Below are positions 32,585 to 40,575 of a stretch of DNA of 64,000 nt, in pieces (position 1 is the stretch's first letter; the number at the start of each line of letters is the position of its first letter). This DNA comes from Acidobacteria bacterium Ga0077534. GTDB lineage: Bacteria > Acidobacteriota > Blastocatellia > Pyrinomonadales > Pyrinomonadaceae. The position numbers and the translations under genes were made by a program. The notes below the pieces were generated by a model. That model worked only from the letters and a program-made list of their open reading frames with translations. It was not told the origin of the DNA and did no database searches. The DNA is taken from contig LNEI01000012.1 in the NCBI GenBank assembly GCA_001464455.1, positions 1 to 64,000 of the forward strand, written 5' to 3'.

Positions 32585-34837
32585 TTAAACGTCCGGATAG
32601 AGGTTCATCAGAACCTTTTCCGGTGTGAGCGGGCAATCGAAGTCTGGTTCGCAGTCACGAAATGCCTTGATCGCGTTTCGGATCGCAAAATATGCACCAA
32701 TGCCGTACATCAGAGGCGGTTCGCCGACGGCTTTTGAGTTGAAGATCGCGAGGTTGTCTTTTTCAGTCTTTAGCGGCGTGACGGCGATCTCTTTTGGGAC
32801 GGAATAGATGTCAGGCACCTTGTAGGTCGAGAGGGCATTCGAGCGAAGTTTGCCCTTTTCGTCGTAAACCACCTCTTCCATCGTCATCCATCCGAGCCCT
32901 TGAACGATGCCCCCTTCGATCTGGCCTAGGTCGATGCCGGTGTTCATCGAGGTGCCGAAATCGTGAAAGCACTTCACATAATCGACCTCGTAACGCCCTC
33001 GAAGACAGTCGACCGTGACGCCGACGATCGCCGTGCCGTAAACGTGGTAGGCGAAGGGATGTCCTTTTGCGATCGACCAATCAAAGCCGATCCCCGGAGT
33101 CGCATAATGGCTGTGTTCGCTTAGGTTTACACGCTGCAGGTGGGCTTCCATGACAAGGGTTTGCCATGTTAGCGAGGTCTTTTCGCCGTTACGGTGAACC
33201 ATGTGATCTTCGATGGAAAGTTCATCAACGCTCGCGGCTTCCACCAGCGGAAGAGCAACCTCGAGCAGCCGCTTCGTGATCGTCTCGCATGCGATCTGCG
33301 TAGCCTTTCCATTGAGGTCAGCCGCGGCGGACGCGGCCGTTGGCGATGTGTTCGCGATGCGTAATGTGTTGGTAGTGTGGACCTTAACGGCATCTATATC
33401 GAGGCCGAAGACCTTTGCCGCGACCTGAGCCATCTTAGTATTCACGCCCTGTCCCATCTCGACAGCACCTGTCGAAACGGCTACCGATCCATCGGTATAC
33501 ACGTGAACCAGCGAACGGGCTTGATTCATTGGAGTTTTGGTGAACGAGATACCAAAACAGATCGGCATCACCGCAACGCCTTTTTTGAAATACTTCGATG
33601 ATGCGTTGAACTCATCTGCTTCGCGAGACATATCTGCAAAGCCATATGTGTTTGCCGCCTGATCCCAGCTAATAACCGCTTCGCTCTCAGCGATCTGGCC
33701 GTAGGGGAATTCGTCTCCGGTTTTGAGCAGATTGCGGCGCTGGATCTCTGCGGCTGAGACACCGAGCTTTTCCGCGGCATGAGCGATCGCCGATTCGATC
33801 ACAAACATCCCCTGTGGCCCGCCGAAGCCGCGGAAAGCAGTATTCGGCGGCAGATTTGTGCGACAGCAGTAGGCGGTTGCGGTGACGTTTGGGATGAAAT
33901 AGCTGTTCGTGCAATGAAAGAGAGTGCGTTCCAGAACGGGCGGCGAAAGGTCGCAGGCGGCCCCGGCATTTTGATAGAAGGTTGCTTCGTAGGCGACGAT
34001 CTTCAGATCTTTGTCGAGTCCGATCTTGTAATCAGACGAATACGGATGCCGCTTGCCCGTCATTCGCATGTCTTCCATGCGGTGAAGAGCATATTTTACG
34101 GGCCGTTTCGTTAGCTGCGTCCCGACCGCACAGATCGCGGCCCACGCGTTCGCCTGATCTTCCTTCCCGCCAAATCCGCCGCCCAACCGCTGCACATCGA
34201 CCTCGACCTGATGCATAGGCAAACCTGTCACTCGGCAAACCGCACGCTGAACGGCGGTTGGGCCTTGGGTCGATGAATATATCTTCAAGCCGCCATTCTC
34301 GGTCGGCACGGCATACGCGCCCTGCGTCTCGATGTAGAGATGCTCCTGCCCGTTTTGCTCGGTCCTGCCTTCAAAAACGTATTCGCAGCCCGCGAACGCA
34401 CTCGCCGTGTCGCCCAAGACGAACTTCTTCGGCGGAACTATCAGATCGCCATTCGCCGCCGCGATTCGCGGGTCGGTCACCGGCTCAAGCTCGTCGATCT
34501 CGACCGTTATCTTCTTTGCCGCCTTCCGGGCCAATTCCTCCGATTCCGCAACCACCACCGCGATCGGCATCCCCTGAAAATGCACCTCACCCTCAGCCAG
34601 CAAAGGCTCGTCCGGCACGATCCCGCCGATCTGGTTCTCGCCGATGATGTCTGTGGCCGTGATGACTCGGAAAACGCCTTCGCTTCTTTCTGCCGCACTC
34701 GTATCGATGCTCTTCAACTTCCCATGAGCGACCGGCGAATCAAACACACACGCATACAACGTCCCGCGGACAACCGGAATGTCGTCCAGATAAACGGACT
34801 CGCCGCGAACATGTGGCTGTGAGTCGATATTATACAT
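32585..34837 (-). CDS. xdhB: Xanthine dehydrogenase, molybdopterin-binding subunit
   Basis: A 750-residue large subunit of xanthine dehydrogenase, oxidising hypoxanthine/xanthine to urate. It starts HVRGESVYLDDIPVVRGTLYACVFDSPVAHGKL, then GGGFGGKEDQA, the TAFRGFGGPQGMFVIESAIAHAAEKLG block, GVNTKMAQVAAKVFG, TNTSPTAASAAADLNG-like (NTSPTAASAA), and the C-terminal KAVGEPPLMYGIGAYFAIRNAI with the catalytic Glu. The ATG at 34837 is chosen; an upstream TTG is possible. The gene overlaps the preceding membrane-protein gene by eight bases. Works with XdhA (35644-37140). Confidence 0.92.
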   Translation of the reverse strand: MYNIDSQPHVRGESVYLDDIPVVRGTLYACVFDSPVAHGKLKSIDTSAAERSEGVFRVITATDIIGENQIGGIVPDEPLLAEGEVHFQGMPIAVVVAESEELARKAAKKITVEIDELEPVTDPRIAAANGDLIVPPKKFVLGDTASAFAGCEYVFEGRTEQNGQEHLYIETQGAYAVPTENGGLKIYSSTQGPTAVQRAVCRVTGLPMHQVEVDVQRLGGGFGGKEDQANAWAAICAVGTQLTKRPVKYALHRMEDMRMTGKRHPYSSDYKIGLDKDLKIVAYEATFYQNAGAACDLSPPVLERTLFHCTNSYFIPNVTATAYCCRTNLPPNTAFRGFGGPQGMFVIESAIAHAAEKLGVSAAEIQRRNLLKTGDEFPYGQIAESEAVISWDQAANTYGFADMSREADEFNASSKYFKKGVAVMPICFGISFTKTPMNQARSLVHVYTDGSVAVSTGAVEMGQGVNTKMAQVAAKVFGLDIDAVKVHTTNTLRIANTSPTAASAAADLNGKATQIACETITKRLLEVALPLVEAASVDELSIEDHMVHRNGEKTSLTWQTLVMEAHLQRVNLSEHSHYATPGIGFDWSIAKGHPFAYHVYGTAIVGVTVDCLRGRYEVDYVKCFHDFGTSMNTGIDLGQIEGGIVQGLGWMTMEEVVYDEKGKLRSNALSTYKVPDIYSVPKEIAVTPLKTEKDNLAIFNSKAVGEPPLMYGIGAYFAIRNAIKAFRDCEPDFDCPLTPEKVLMNLYPDV

Positions 34838-35210
34838 TCCGTTTCTTAACAAGAGTGAGCACCCCGCCGATCATTCCCATTACGGCGCCTGCAATGACGA
34901 CAAATGCGACTGCTCCAGCTATGAAGACAAAATTCATATACTCCGCGTCTGGTTTTCCGGGGCCGATGTTCCACGAGATTGCCCAACCGAGCGATGTCTC
35001 TATCAATCCTAAAAACGCTCCGACCGCACCGCCGAAAAACCACTTTGATCTGATAGCCGCAAGATAACCAAACAGTATGTATAGTGCCAATGAGCCTAAC
35101 GCAAACCAGCCGTACTCTAGACCGAACGTAATCGCTAAGACGGATGAGATTGCGTCAAATGCCAAAATTGCTATTGCACCAATCAAGGCTATTTTTAGGG
35201 CGTCATTCAT
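34830..35210 (-). CDS. Hypothetical four-span membrane protein
   Basis: A 126-residue very hydrophobic protein with about four spans: IALIGAIAILAFDAISSVLAITF, WFALGSLALYILFGYLAAI, WFFGGAVGAFLGLIETSLGWAI and FVFIAGAVAFVVIAGAVMGMIGGVL. No family recognised. The stop overlaps the start of xdhB, suggesting translational coupling, but a role with xanthine dehydrogenase is only positional. Confidence 0.7.
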   Translation of the reverse strand: MNDALKIALIGAIAILAFDAISSVLAITFGLEYGWFALGSLALYILFGYLAAIRSKWFFGGAVGAFLGLIETSLGWAISWNIGPGKPDAEYMNFVFIAGAVAFVVIAGAVMGMIGGVLTLVKKRNV

Positions 35211-35295
35211 GTCATTTACCCCCTAATGAAAACAAATCAGCTCGCAATAGAACTCTCTCAACGAATTGTCGATAGTTTTGGCAAACGCTGGTTTC

Positions 35296-35457
35296 CTAAT
35301 CAATTTTTAGTCCAGGTGTCTTGATCGAATTGATGTCGAGAAGATCTTTTGTATAGCGCGGTTCCGAGTACTTCATTACCGCGAATGCCCCTACGACCAG
35401 ATATTTAACCTCGCGCGCGTTGAAAATGGACAATATCTCTTTGAAGTCTGGACTCAT
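35296..35457 (-). pseudogene. Truncated nucleotidyltransferase-like gene with internal deletion
   Basis: A 53-codon ORF. The N-terminus (SPDFKEILSIFNAREVKYLVVGAFAVMKYSEPRYTKDL) matches the start of DUF6036/MNT-like nucleotidyltransferases, which normally run about 150-190 residues. It then jumps to LDINSIKTPGLKID, which looks like the family's C-terminal end (D-[IL]-x-x-I-K). The middle, including the second catalytic part, is missing, so it is read as a deletion remnant. It follows and overlaps its usual partner gene (35405-35635). Confidence 0.6.
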
Positions 35458-35635
35458 TTATTCCTTTGGACCGGAGGTGAAATTCAATCAACTCCCAGGC
35501 GGCATTGAATATAGCGGCGTCGCCCTGCCGTTGCCAGAATTCGATATCAAAGGAGCGGTCCATGTCCTTGATATTCTTGCCATGGCGCATCATCATAAAA
35601 TCGCTATTTTCGCCCTCTATAACAACGGTTTTCAT
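35405..35635 (-). CDS. Small partner protein of DUF6036-type nucleotidyltransferase
   Basis: A 76-residue protein (KTVVIEGENSDFMMMRHGKNIKDMD, then FDIEFWQRQGDAAIFNAAWELIEFHLRSKG and ESRLQRDIVHFQRARG). This composition, with the FWQ-QGD and AAW-LIE patterns, is the small ORF commonly paired with DUF6036-like nucleotidyltransferases, a likely toxin-antitoxin-like pair. Here the nucleotidyltransferase downstream is internally deleted, so the protein may be orphaned. The ATG at 35635 is chosen over a TTG two codons upstream. It begins nine bases after the xdhA stop. Confidence 0.65.
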   Translation of the reverse strand: MKTVVIEGENSDFMMMRHGKNIKDMDRSFDIEFWQRQGDAAIFNAAWELIEFHLRSKGINESRLQRDIVHFQRARG

Positions 35636-35643
35636 ACTCAAAA

Positions 35644-37140
35644 TTATACCGCGTTCTGACCAAAAATTTCGTAGAAATGTGCCGTGAAGAGCTGTCGAAG
35701 CAACAACCGTTTGTATTGCTCCGTTCCGCGAACATCTGAGATCGGCGAGATCTCGGATTGCATTATTTCGTTTGCGGCAATGATCGTTTCTTCCGATACT
35801 TCCTTGTCGTTGAGGAAAGCCGAGGTTTCTTTTAAGTATAGTGGCACTGGGGCAACGCCGCCGGCGGAAATGTGCGCTGACTGGACCGCAAGCGTCCCGC
35901 TTGCACGATGTTCGACGATCATCGACATGGCGGTATTTACAGTCGCGATGTCGAGATACGTTCGTTTGCAGACCTTTTCGAAATTGAAGCGGACATTGGG
36001 CGTCGGCTTTTTGAATCTTATTTTTCTGATGATCTCGTCGGGTTGTTTGGCTAGTTGTTTGTAGCCTTGATATAGGTCTTGGAGTTTCGTGTTGCGAGAG
36101 AGAACCACCCCGTCAGCCGAGGCGGCTGCCTCCCCTCCTTCGTAAGGAGGGGAGCTAAGTGTAATTTCAGCATCGAGTGCCAGGAACCAGATGGTCATGT
36201 CGCCGATCGGGGAGGCGTTGATGAAGTTGCCTGCCAGCGTTGCCATGTTGCGGATCGGGGTGGATGAAACGAGTTTTAGGTGTTTGTAGAGATCAGGGAA
36301 AATCCCGTTCATCACTGGAGATTCGAGCAGGTCGGTGACGGTCGCTGAGGCTCCGATCTCGATGTATTCGCCGGCGTCGGTGATACCGCGCAAGTTTTCG
36401 TTGTAGAAGAGCGGCATTGTGGCAGATTCGGCCATCGAGTCGTGCCGCTGAACGTAAAGATCGGTGCCGCCGCCTGTCAGAACCGCCTGCGTAAGAGGGC
36501 GGCAATTTACTGCATTTACATTCAACGTCACTGGAAGGACTCGACTCAACCGCTCCGCGATGGTTTCGAAGTATTTGGGAACGACGCGTTGTTTGATCGC
36601 GGTGTTCGTGCCGCCCGCTGACGCAGGCGGTTCTGACAGGCGTGCGGCAGCTCGTTCGATGGATTTATATCCGGTGCAGCGGCAGATGTTGCCGTCGATC
36701 GATGAGATCGCCTCGTTTCTTCGAGATAACGGATCTTGGTCGTTCGCACCCGACGGCAAAGATGTCGGCGTTCCAAGGCAAAAGCCCGTCAGAGACATTA
36801 CGAAACCCACGGTGCAAAACCCGCACTGCGTGCCGCTTTCGTCGACCATTGCTTGCTGCACTGGCGTTAGAGAACCGTCAGCCGGATTTATACCCTCGAT
36901 AGTGACGATGTGTTTTCCGGCTGCGTTGGCGAGTGGCATCAGGCACGAGGTCATGGAGCGGTAGCGGACCTTGTCATCGATCAGCTCACCGACGAGTATC
37001 GTGCAGGCTCCGCAGTCGCCTTCGCGACAACCAATTTTTGTGCCCTTCAGATCCTTGTGATAACGAACAAAATCAAGCACCGTCGAGCCGGGCGGCTGAT
37101 CGGTTGAAATATCGTCATTGTTGAGGATGAATGAGATCAT
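35644..37140 (-). CDS. xdhA: Xanthine dehydrogenase, 2Fe-2S and FAD subunit, with three repeat insertions
   Basis: A 498-residue small subunit. The N-terminal plant-type 2Fe-2S cluster is GCREGDCGACTILVG (C38, C43, C46), followed by the second cluster CGFCTVGF ... GNICRCTGYKSIE. The FAD-binding part contains GGGTDLYVQ, LEIGASATVTDLL-like (EIGASATVTDLL), TPIRNMATLAGNFINASPIGD, and the CO-dehydrogenase flavoprotein C-terminal domain. Non-conserved insertions at about residues 167-177 (R1), 212-222 (R1) and 328-347 (R7) are translated palindromic repeats placed between structured blocks. Catalytic signatures appear intact. Confidence 0.92.
   Translation of the reverse strand: MISFILNNDDISTDQPPGSTVLDFVRYHKDLKGTKIGCREGDCGACTILVGELIDDKVRYRSMTSCLMPLANAAGKHIVTIEGINPADGSLTPVQQAMVDESGTQCGFCTVGFVMSLTGFCLGTPTSLPSGANDQDPLSRRNEAISSIDGNICRCTGYKSIERAAARLSEPPASAGGTNTAIKQRVVPKYFETIAERLSRVLPVTLNVNAVNCRPLTQAVLTGGGTDLYVQRHDSMAESATMPLFYNENLRGITDAGEYIEIGASATVTDLLESPVMNGIFPDLYKHLKLVSSTPIRNMATLAGNFINASPIGDMTIWFLALDAEITLSSPPYEGGEAAASADGVVLSRNTKLQDLYQGYKQLAKQPDEIIRKIRFKKPTPNVRFNFEKVCKRTYLDIATVNTAMSMIVEHRASGTLAVQSAHISAGGVAPVPLYLKETSAFLNDKEVSEETIIAANEIMQSEISPISDVRGTEQYKRLLLRQLFTAHFYEIFGQNAV
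36098..36155. repeat. R7 element inside xdhA
   Basis: GAGAACCACCCCGTCAGCCG leads to an 11-bp hairpin CTCCCCTCCTT/AAGGAGGGGAG. Translated (minus) as SSPPYEGGEAAASADGVVLS, the same frame as the first R7 arm of coaBC. Confidence 0.85.
36475..36503. repeat. R1 element inside xdhA, copy 1
   Basis: CTGTCAGAACCGCCTGCGTAAG and onward, translated on the minus strand as RPLTQAVLTG just before the FAD motif GGTDLYVQ. In opposite orientation to the copy at 36610-36639. Confidence 0.78.
36610..36639. repeat. R1 element inside xdhA, copy 2
   Basis: GCCGCCCGCTGACGCAGGCG and a GTTCTGACAG end, translated on the minus strand as LSEPPASAGGT. With copy 1 it forms an inverted pair separated by about 106 bases. 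Confidence 0.8.
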
Positions 37141-37214
37141 TGGCGAAAACTAACAACGGTTCAACGCGGATTTGCACTGATCATTCAACAAAGGAGGTCG
37201 TTGATCCGTTATTC

Positions 37215-37664
37215 CTAAAACTTCCTTATCAATATCACGCCGGCCGCGATCAGTACGATACCGATCACCCTAGGAATGCTGATTTCCTTGACCGGTACGC
37301 CGAGCAGGCCGTAGTGGTCGATTATCAGCGTGACGATCATTTGGCCGGCGATCAGGGCACTGAAGGTCATCGCGACGCCCAGGCGTGGCACTAACATCAC
37401 CGCGGCTGTAACAAAAAAAGCCCCGAAAAAACCGCCGGCCCAGGCGATCGGCGGGGCGTCCTTTATCGAGGATACGCTCGTCATCGGCGTTCCGGACAAG
37501 ACGACGCAGACCAGCAAGGCAACCGTTCCGACCAAAAATGACAGAAACGCTGCGAGTATGGGGCTGCCGGTGACGACAGCCATTTTGTTGTTGGTCGCCG
37601 CCTGCGTCGGCATCATCGCTCCGGCGACGAGTGCGACCAGCAGCAGTAGGATGCTGTTCGTCAT
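37215..37664 (-). CDS. DMT-superfamily (DUF606/YdcZ-like) transporter
   Basis: A 149-residue membrane protein with about five spans (LLLLVALVAGAMMPTQAATNNKMA, ILAAFLSFLVGTVALLVCVV, WAGGFFGAFFVTAAVMLVPRLGVA, FSALIAGQMIVTLIIDHYGLLGVP, RVIGIVLIAAGVILI). The YdcZ/DUF606 half-transporter pattern includes WAGGFFGA and LGVA followed by an IAGQ span. Lies between xdhA and the guanine-deaminase-like gene, so a purine-related substrate is conceivable but not shown. Confidence 0.82.
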   Translation of the reverse strand: MTNSILLLLVALVAGAMMPTQAATNNKMAVVTGSPILAAFLSFLVGTVALLVCVVLSGTPMTSVSSIKDAPPIAWAGGFFGAFFVTAAVMLVPRLGVAMTFSALIAGQMIVTLIIDHYGLLGVPVKEISIPRVIGIVLIAAGVILIRKF

Positions 37665-37692
37665 ATTTCTGTCTTAAGTGTCGGCTGCCGAT

Positions 37693-37768
37693 GCGAAAAC
37701 CCGCGCGTAAGCAAGGGCCGTTCACGCAACGTTGACTGTTTCGCCCTTGCTCATGCGCGGGCTTTTGC
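37693..37768. repeat. R5 palindromic element, intergenic copy
   Basis: Arms 37693-37719 (ACCCGCGCGTAAGCAAGGGC) and 37742-37768 (CGCCCTTGCTCATGCGCGGG) between the transporter and deaminase genes. Confidence 0.82.
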
Positions 37769-37780
37769 AAAAAGCGATGT

Positions 37781-38257
37781 TTAATACTCAGTCTTATCCA
37801 GTTTCTCGATCCAAGCCGCGAAAACCTCGCGGGCTTCTTCGCGGAGAAGATTTATCATCGGCCGTTGCCGCTCGTCGTTCGGTTTCTCAAGTTCGCGATA
37901 GATGTGAGCGTCGTCAAAACCTGCTTCGGCGGCGTCGGACTGTGTGCCGGCGTAAAAAACTCGAGCCGGACGGGCCCAATAGATGGCCCCGAGACACATC
38001 GGGCACGGTTCGCACGACGTATAGATCGTGCAACCGTCGAGCTGAAACGCTCCGAGAGCCTCGCACGCATTTCTGATCGCGACGACCTCGGCGTGAGCGG
38101 TCGGGTCGTTGGTCGACGTAACGCGGTTATTCCCCTCGCCGATGATCTCGCCGTCTTTTACGACAACACACCCAAAAGGCCCGCCATCGTTCGATTCCAT
38201 ACCTTCACGAGCAAGCTCGATCGCCCGGAGCATGTATTTTTCGTGCGATTCACTCAT
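37781..38257 (-). CDS. Nucleoside/guanine deaminase, CDA fold
   Basis: A 158-residue zinc-dependent deaminase. The zinc motifs are HAEVVAIRNAC (H and catalytic E) and TSCEPCPMCLGAIYWA (two Cys). Overall length and the FDDAHIYRELEKP block match bacterial guanine deaminases (GuaD) more closely than TadA. Converting guanine to xanthine would feed the neighbouring xanthine dehydrogenase. The start overlaps the stop of the cyclotransferase gene by four bases, so they share a transcript. Confidence 0.85.
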   Translation of the reverse strand: MSESHEKYMLRAIELAREGMESNDGGPFGCVVVKDGEIIGEGNNRVTSTNDPTAHAEVVAIRNACEALGAFQLDGCTIYTSCEPCPMCLGAIYWARPARVFYAGTQSDAAEAGFDDAHIYRELEKPNDERQRPMINLLREEAREVFAAWIEKLDKTEY

Positions 38258-39099
38258 CCTTTCGGGCCCGTTATCTTGATCTCGTAGAGTTTCCGCCAGT
38301 TCTTTCCCGTTACGAAAAGCCGGTCCGATGCTGCATCATAGGCAATGCCGTTAAGCGTATTCTCGGCGTCGCGTTTCGTGTCTTCGGGTGAAATGCCGTC
38401 GAGGTCGATCCAGCCGACGATCTTGCCATTAGTCGGGTCAATGCGGGCAATGTAATTAGGTTTGCCGAGAATGTCCGCCCTTTCTGAATGCCAGATATTT
38501 GCCCACAATTCGCCCTTTACGAATTCCAGCTCGTTCAGATTCATCATCGGCCGTCCGTCTTCACGCATTACGGCGATCATTCGCGATGATCGAAATGTTT
38601 CGGGATTCAGCACGCGGATCACGTGCGTGCTGTCGGTCATGTACAGGTTCGTGCCGTCATTTGCGATGCCCCAACCTTCGCCCTGATAGGTAAACTCGCG
38701 GATCAATTTCAGGTCGTTGACATCGTAAACCCTACAGATTCCGTTTCGCCAGGTCAGGTTGTAAAGCTGGCCGTTAAACAGCGTCAGGCCTTCGCCGAAG
38801 TCGGTTTTCGGCAAGTCGACCTTTTGCACCACCTTGCCCGTATCGAATTCGACCTTACGGACCGTCGATTTTCCCTCCTGCCCGGTACTTTCGTAAAGAA
38901 AACCGTTATGGAAGAGTAGCCCCTGTGTAAATGCGTCGGGGTCGTGCGGATAGCTTTTTACGACCTCGTAGCCGTAGACAGGAACGGGCCCGGGTTTCGC
39001 GGTGTTCGCGGGCTTGGCGGCATTATTCGACGTGGTGGTTACCGAGCCGGAGCAACCCAGAGCTGCCAAACAGAAAAGAAAAAGGGACATTAAACGCAT
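38254..39099 (-). CDS. Glutaminyl-peptide cyclotransferase, lipoprotein form
   Basis: A 281-residue plant-type glutamine cyclotransferase that makes N-terminal pyroglutamate. It has a lipoprotein signal (RLMSLFLFCLAALGC, lipobox Cys at about 16) and a short Asn/Ala linker, then a five-bladed propeller: YPHDPDAFTQGLLFHNGFLYESTG, GEGLTLFNGQLYNLTWRNG, EGWGIANDGTNLYMTD, LNELEFVKGELWANIWHS and LNGIAYDAASDRLFVTGKNW. The FTQGL and NELE patterns are characteristic. Periplasm-facing. First gene of the minus-strand run into the deaminase. Confidence 0.9.
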   Translation of the reverse strand: MRLMSLFLFCLAALGCSGSVTTTSNNAAKPANTAKPGPVPVYGYEVVKSYPHDPDAFTQGLLFHNGFLYESTGQEGKSTVRKVEFDTGKVVQKVDLPKTDFGEGLTLFNGQLYNLTWRNGICRVYDVNDLKLIREFTYQGEGWGIANDGTNLYMTDSTHVIRVLNPETFRSSRMIAVMREDGRPMMNLNELEFVKGELWANIWHSERADILGKPNYIARIDPTNGKIVGWIDLDGISPEDTKRDAENTLNGIAYDAASDRLFVTGKNWRKLYEIKITGPKG

Positions 39100-39131
39100 A
39101 GTGCTGTTATCAAACGGGGGAGTTCTTATCG

Positions 39132-40460
39132 CTATTTCTTTGCCAGCGCCGCTTCTATCGCCGAGCGAAAACTCTCAGCCGACAACTCCCGGATACGCAA
39201 TCCATTTATAAAGATAGTCGGCGTTGAATTTACGATGTAATCTTCGCCGTCGGCCTGATCTTTTCTGATCTCGGCGGCATTATTCTCGGCGTTAAAGTCT
39301 ATCTCAAATTGTTTTGCATTCAAACCGATCTCTGCCGCGTATTTGAGCAGGGAAGCCTTGTCGAGCGAGCCCTGACGCTTGTAGAGCAATTCGCTGTACT
39401 CGAAGAATTTGCCCTGAGCATGGGCGGCATTTGCGGCCCGGGCGGCGTCGAACGCGTTTTCGTGGATCGATTCGAGAGGGTAATCGCGAACGACGAACCG
39501 GACCTTGCCCGGGTAGCCTTCGATCACCTTTTTCAAAACAGGATGCGTCGCTGCACAAGCCGGGCATTCGAAATCGCTGAACATCACGATGGTCACCGGA
39601 GCGTCTGCCGGCCCGATCGACGGATCGTCATCGGCGGAGATCTGCTGAACTATTGGCGTGGGTGCTTTGTAATTGATGACCGGCTTAAACTTAGCGACGA
39701 GCTTCTTGCCGAAAGCGTCCTGCAGGGCAAAACGTTCCTCGTCGGAGTAATCCTTCATCTTGTTCGTGATCTCGCGGGCGATGAGTGAACTTGCATCGAT
39801 CTTTTCGGCCGCGGCCTCATTCGCGATCATCGTGTTGTAAAGAGCCTGGTTTATGTCTTCTAGAACCAAATCGCTGACGGCCGAATTAAGCTCATAGATC
39901 GCGACGGCGGCTTTTTCTTCGTATTCTTTCGCTGTCAACGCTTGGCCGTTAACTGTTGCAACCAAATCGGTTGGGAGCAGATTGGGAGAGTTGACGGGTT
40001 TTCCTGCTGTGAATTTAAATTTTGTTTTCAAGCGAGCGTACATCGCCGCAAAGGCCTTCTGCTCAGGCTCGCGTCGAAGGTACGCAACTATCTGTTTTCT
40101 GGCTTTTTCGAGCGTCGCATCGCCCAGAGCCTGCCGGTTAGCATCGTAGATCGCCTTTATCTCGGCCTCGCTCGGATTTGGGATCTTCGCTTTTTCCGCC
40201 GCGATCATCTTGCCGGACGACACGCCGGTTGCCTTTGCCTCTGCATCAAGCAGACGTTGATTTACCATCTGTTCGAGTAAGGCGGAACGCGTTGCAAATA
40301 AACGAGTTGGCAAACTCGTTACCGCTTCCTGAGTTTCGGGACTAAGGTCGGCGAGCTTGACCTGCTTTGAGCCGACCGTCGCCAGAATGTCATCCGGTTT
40401 CTGCGCGGATCCGTTTGCGACGAGCACGATAGAAAAAAGAGCTGCGAGAAAAATCTTCAT
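39132..40460 (-). CDS. SurA-like N-terminal region fused to DsbA-like thioredoxin domain
   Basis: A 442-residue exported protein (signal MKIFLAALFSIVLVANGSAQ). The first half (about 25-260) is helical with SurA/trigger-factor-like features (LATVGSKQVKLADLS, LEQMVNQRLLDAEAKATG, and a second copy DLVATVNGQALTAKEYEEK). The C-terminal half is a DsbA/DsbG-like thioredoxin fold: VTIVMFSDFECPACAATHPVL with CPAC, FVVRDYPLESIHENAFDAARAANAAH and the cis-Pro STPTIFING. Likely a periplasmic thiol oxidoreductase combined with a chaperone-like module. Confidence 0.86.
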   Translation of the reverse strand: MKIFLAALFSIVLVANGSAQKPDDILATVGSKQVKLADLSPETQEAVTSLPTRLFATRSALLEQMVNQRLLDAEAKATGVSSGKMIAAEKAKIPNPSEAEIKAIYDANRQALGDATLEKARKQIVAYLRREPEQKAFAAMYARLKTKFKFTAGKPVNSPNLLPTDLVATVNGQALTAKEYEEKAAVAIYELNSAVSDLVLEDINQALYNTMIANEAAAEKIDASSLIAREITNKMKDYSDEERFALQDAFGKKLVAKFKPVINYKAPTPIVQQISADDDPSIGPADAPVTIVMFSDFECPACAATHPVLKKVIEGYPGKVRFVVRDYPLESIHENAFDAARAANAAHAQGKFFEYSELLYKRQGSLDKASLLKYAAEIGLNAKQFEIDFNAENNAAEIRKDQADGEDYIVNSTPTIFINGLRIRELSAESFRSAIEAALAKK

Positions 40461-40575
40461 AGGATGTTCAAGACCGACAAAATCTTATCATTTCGGTAGA
40501 GTAAAGCTAACTCGATTTGGATGCCGCGTGACGCTCGATCGTCCGCTGCAACCACTTTTCCAGGTCTAAAGCTCA

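Noticed and set aside
35420-35659. A 79-codon plus-strand ORF opposite the small partner gene
   Set aside because: The minus-strand reading has a recognisable family pattern and operon position; the plus frame does not.
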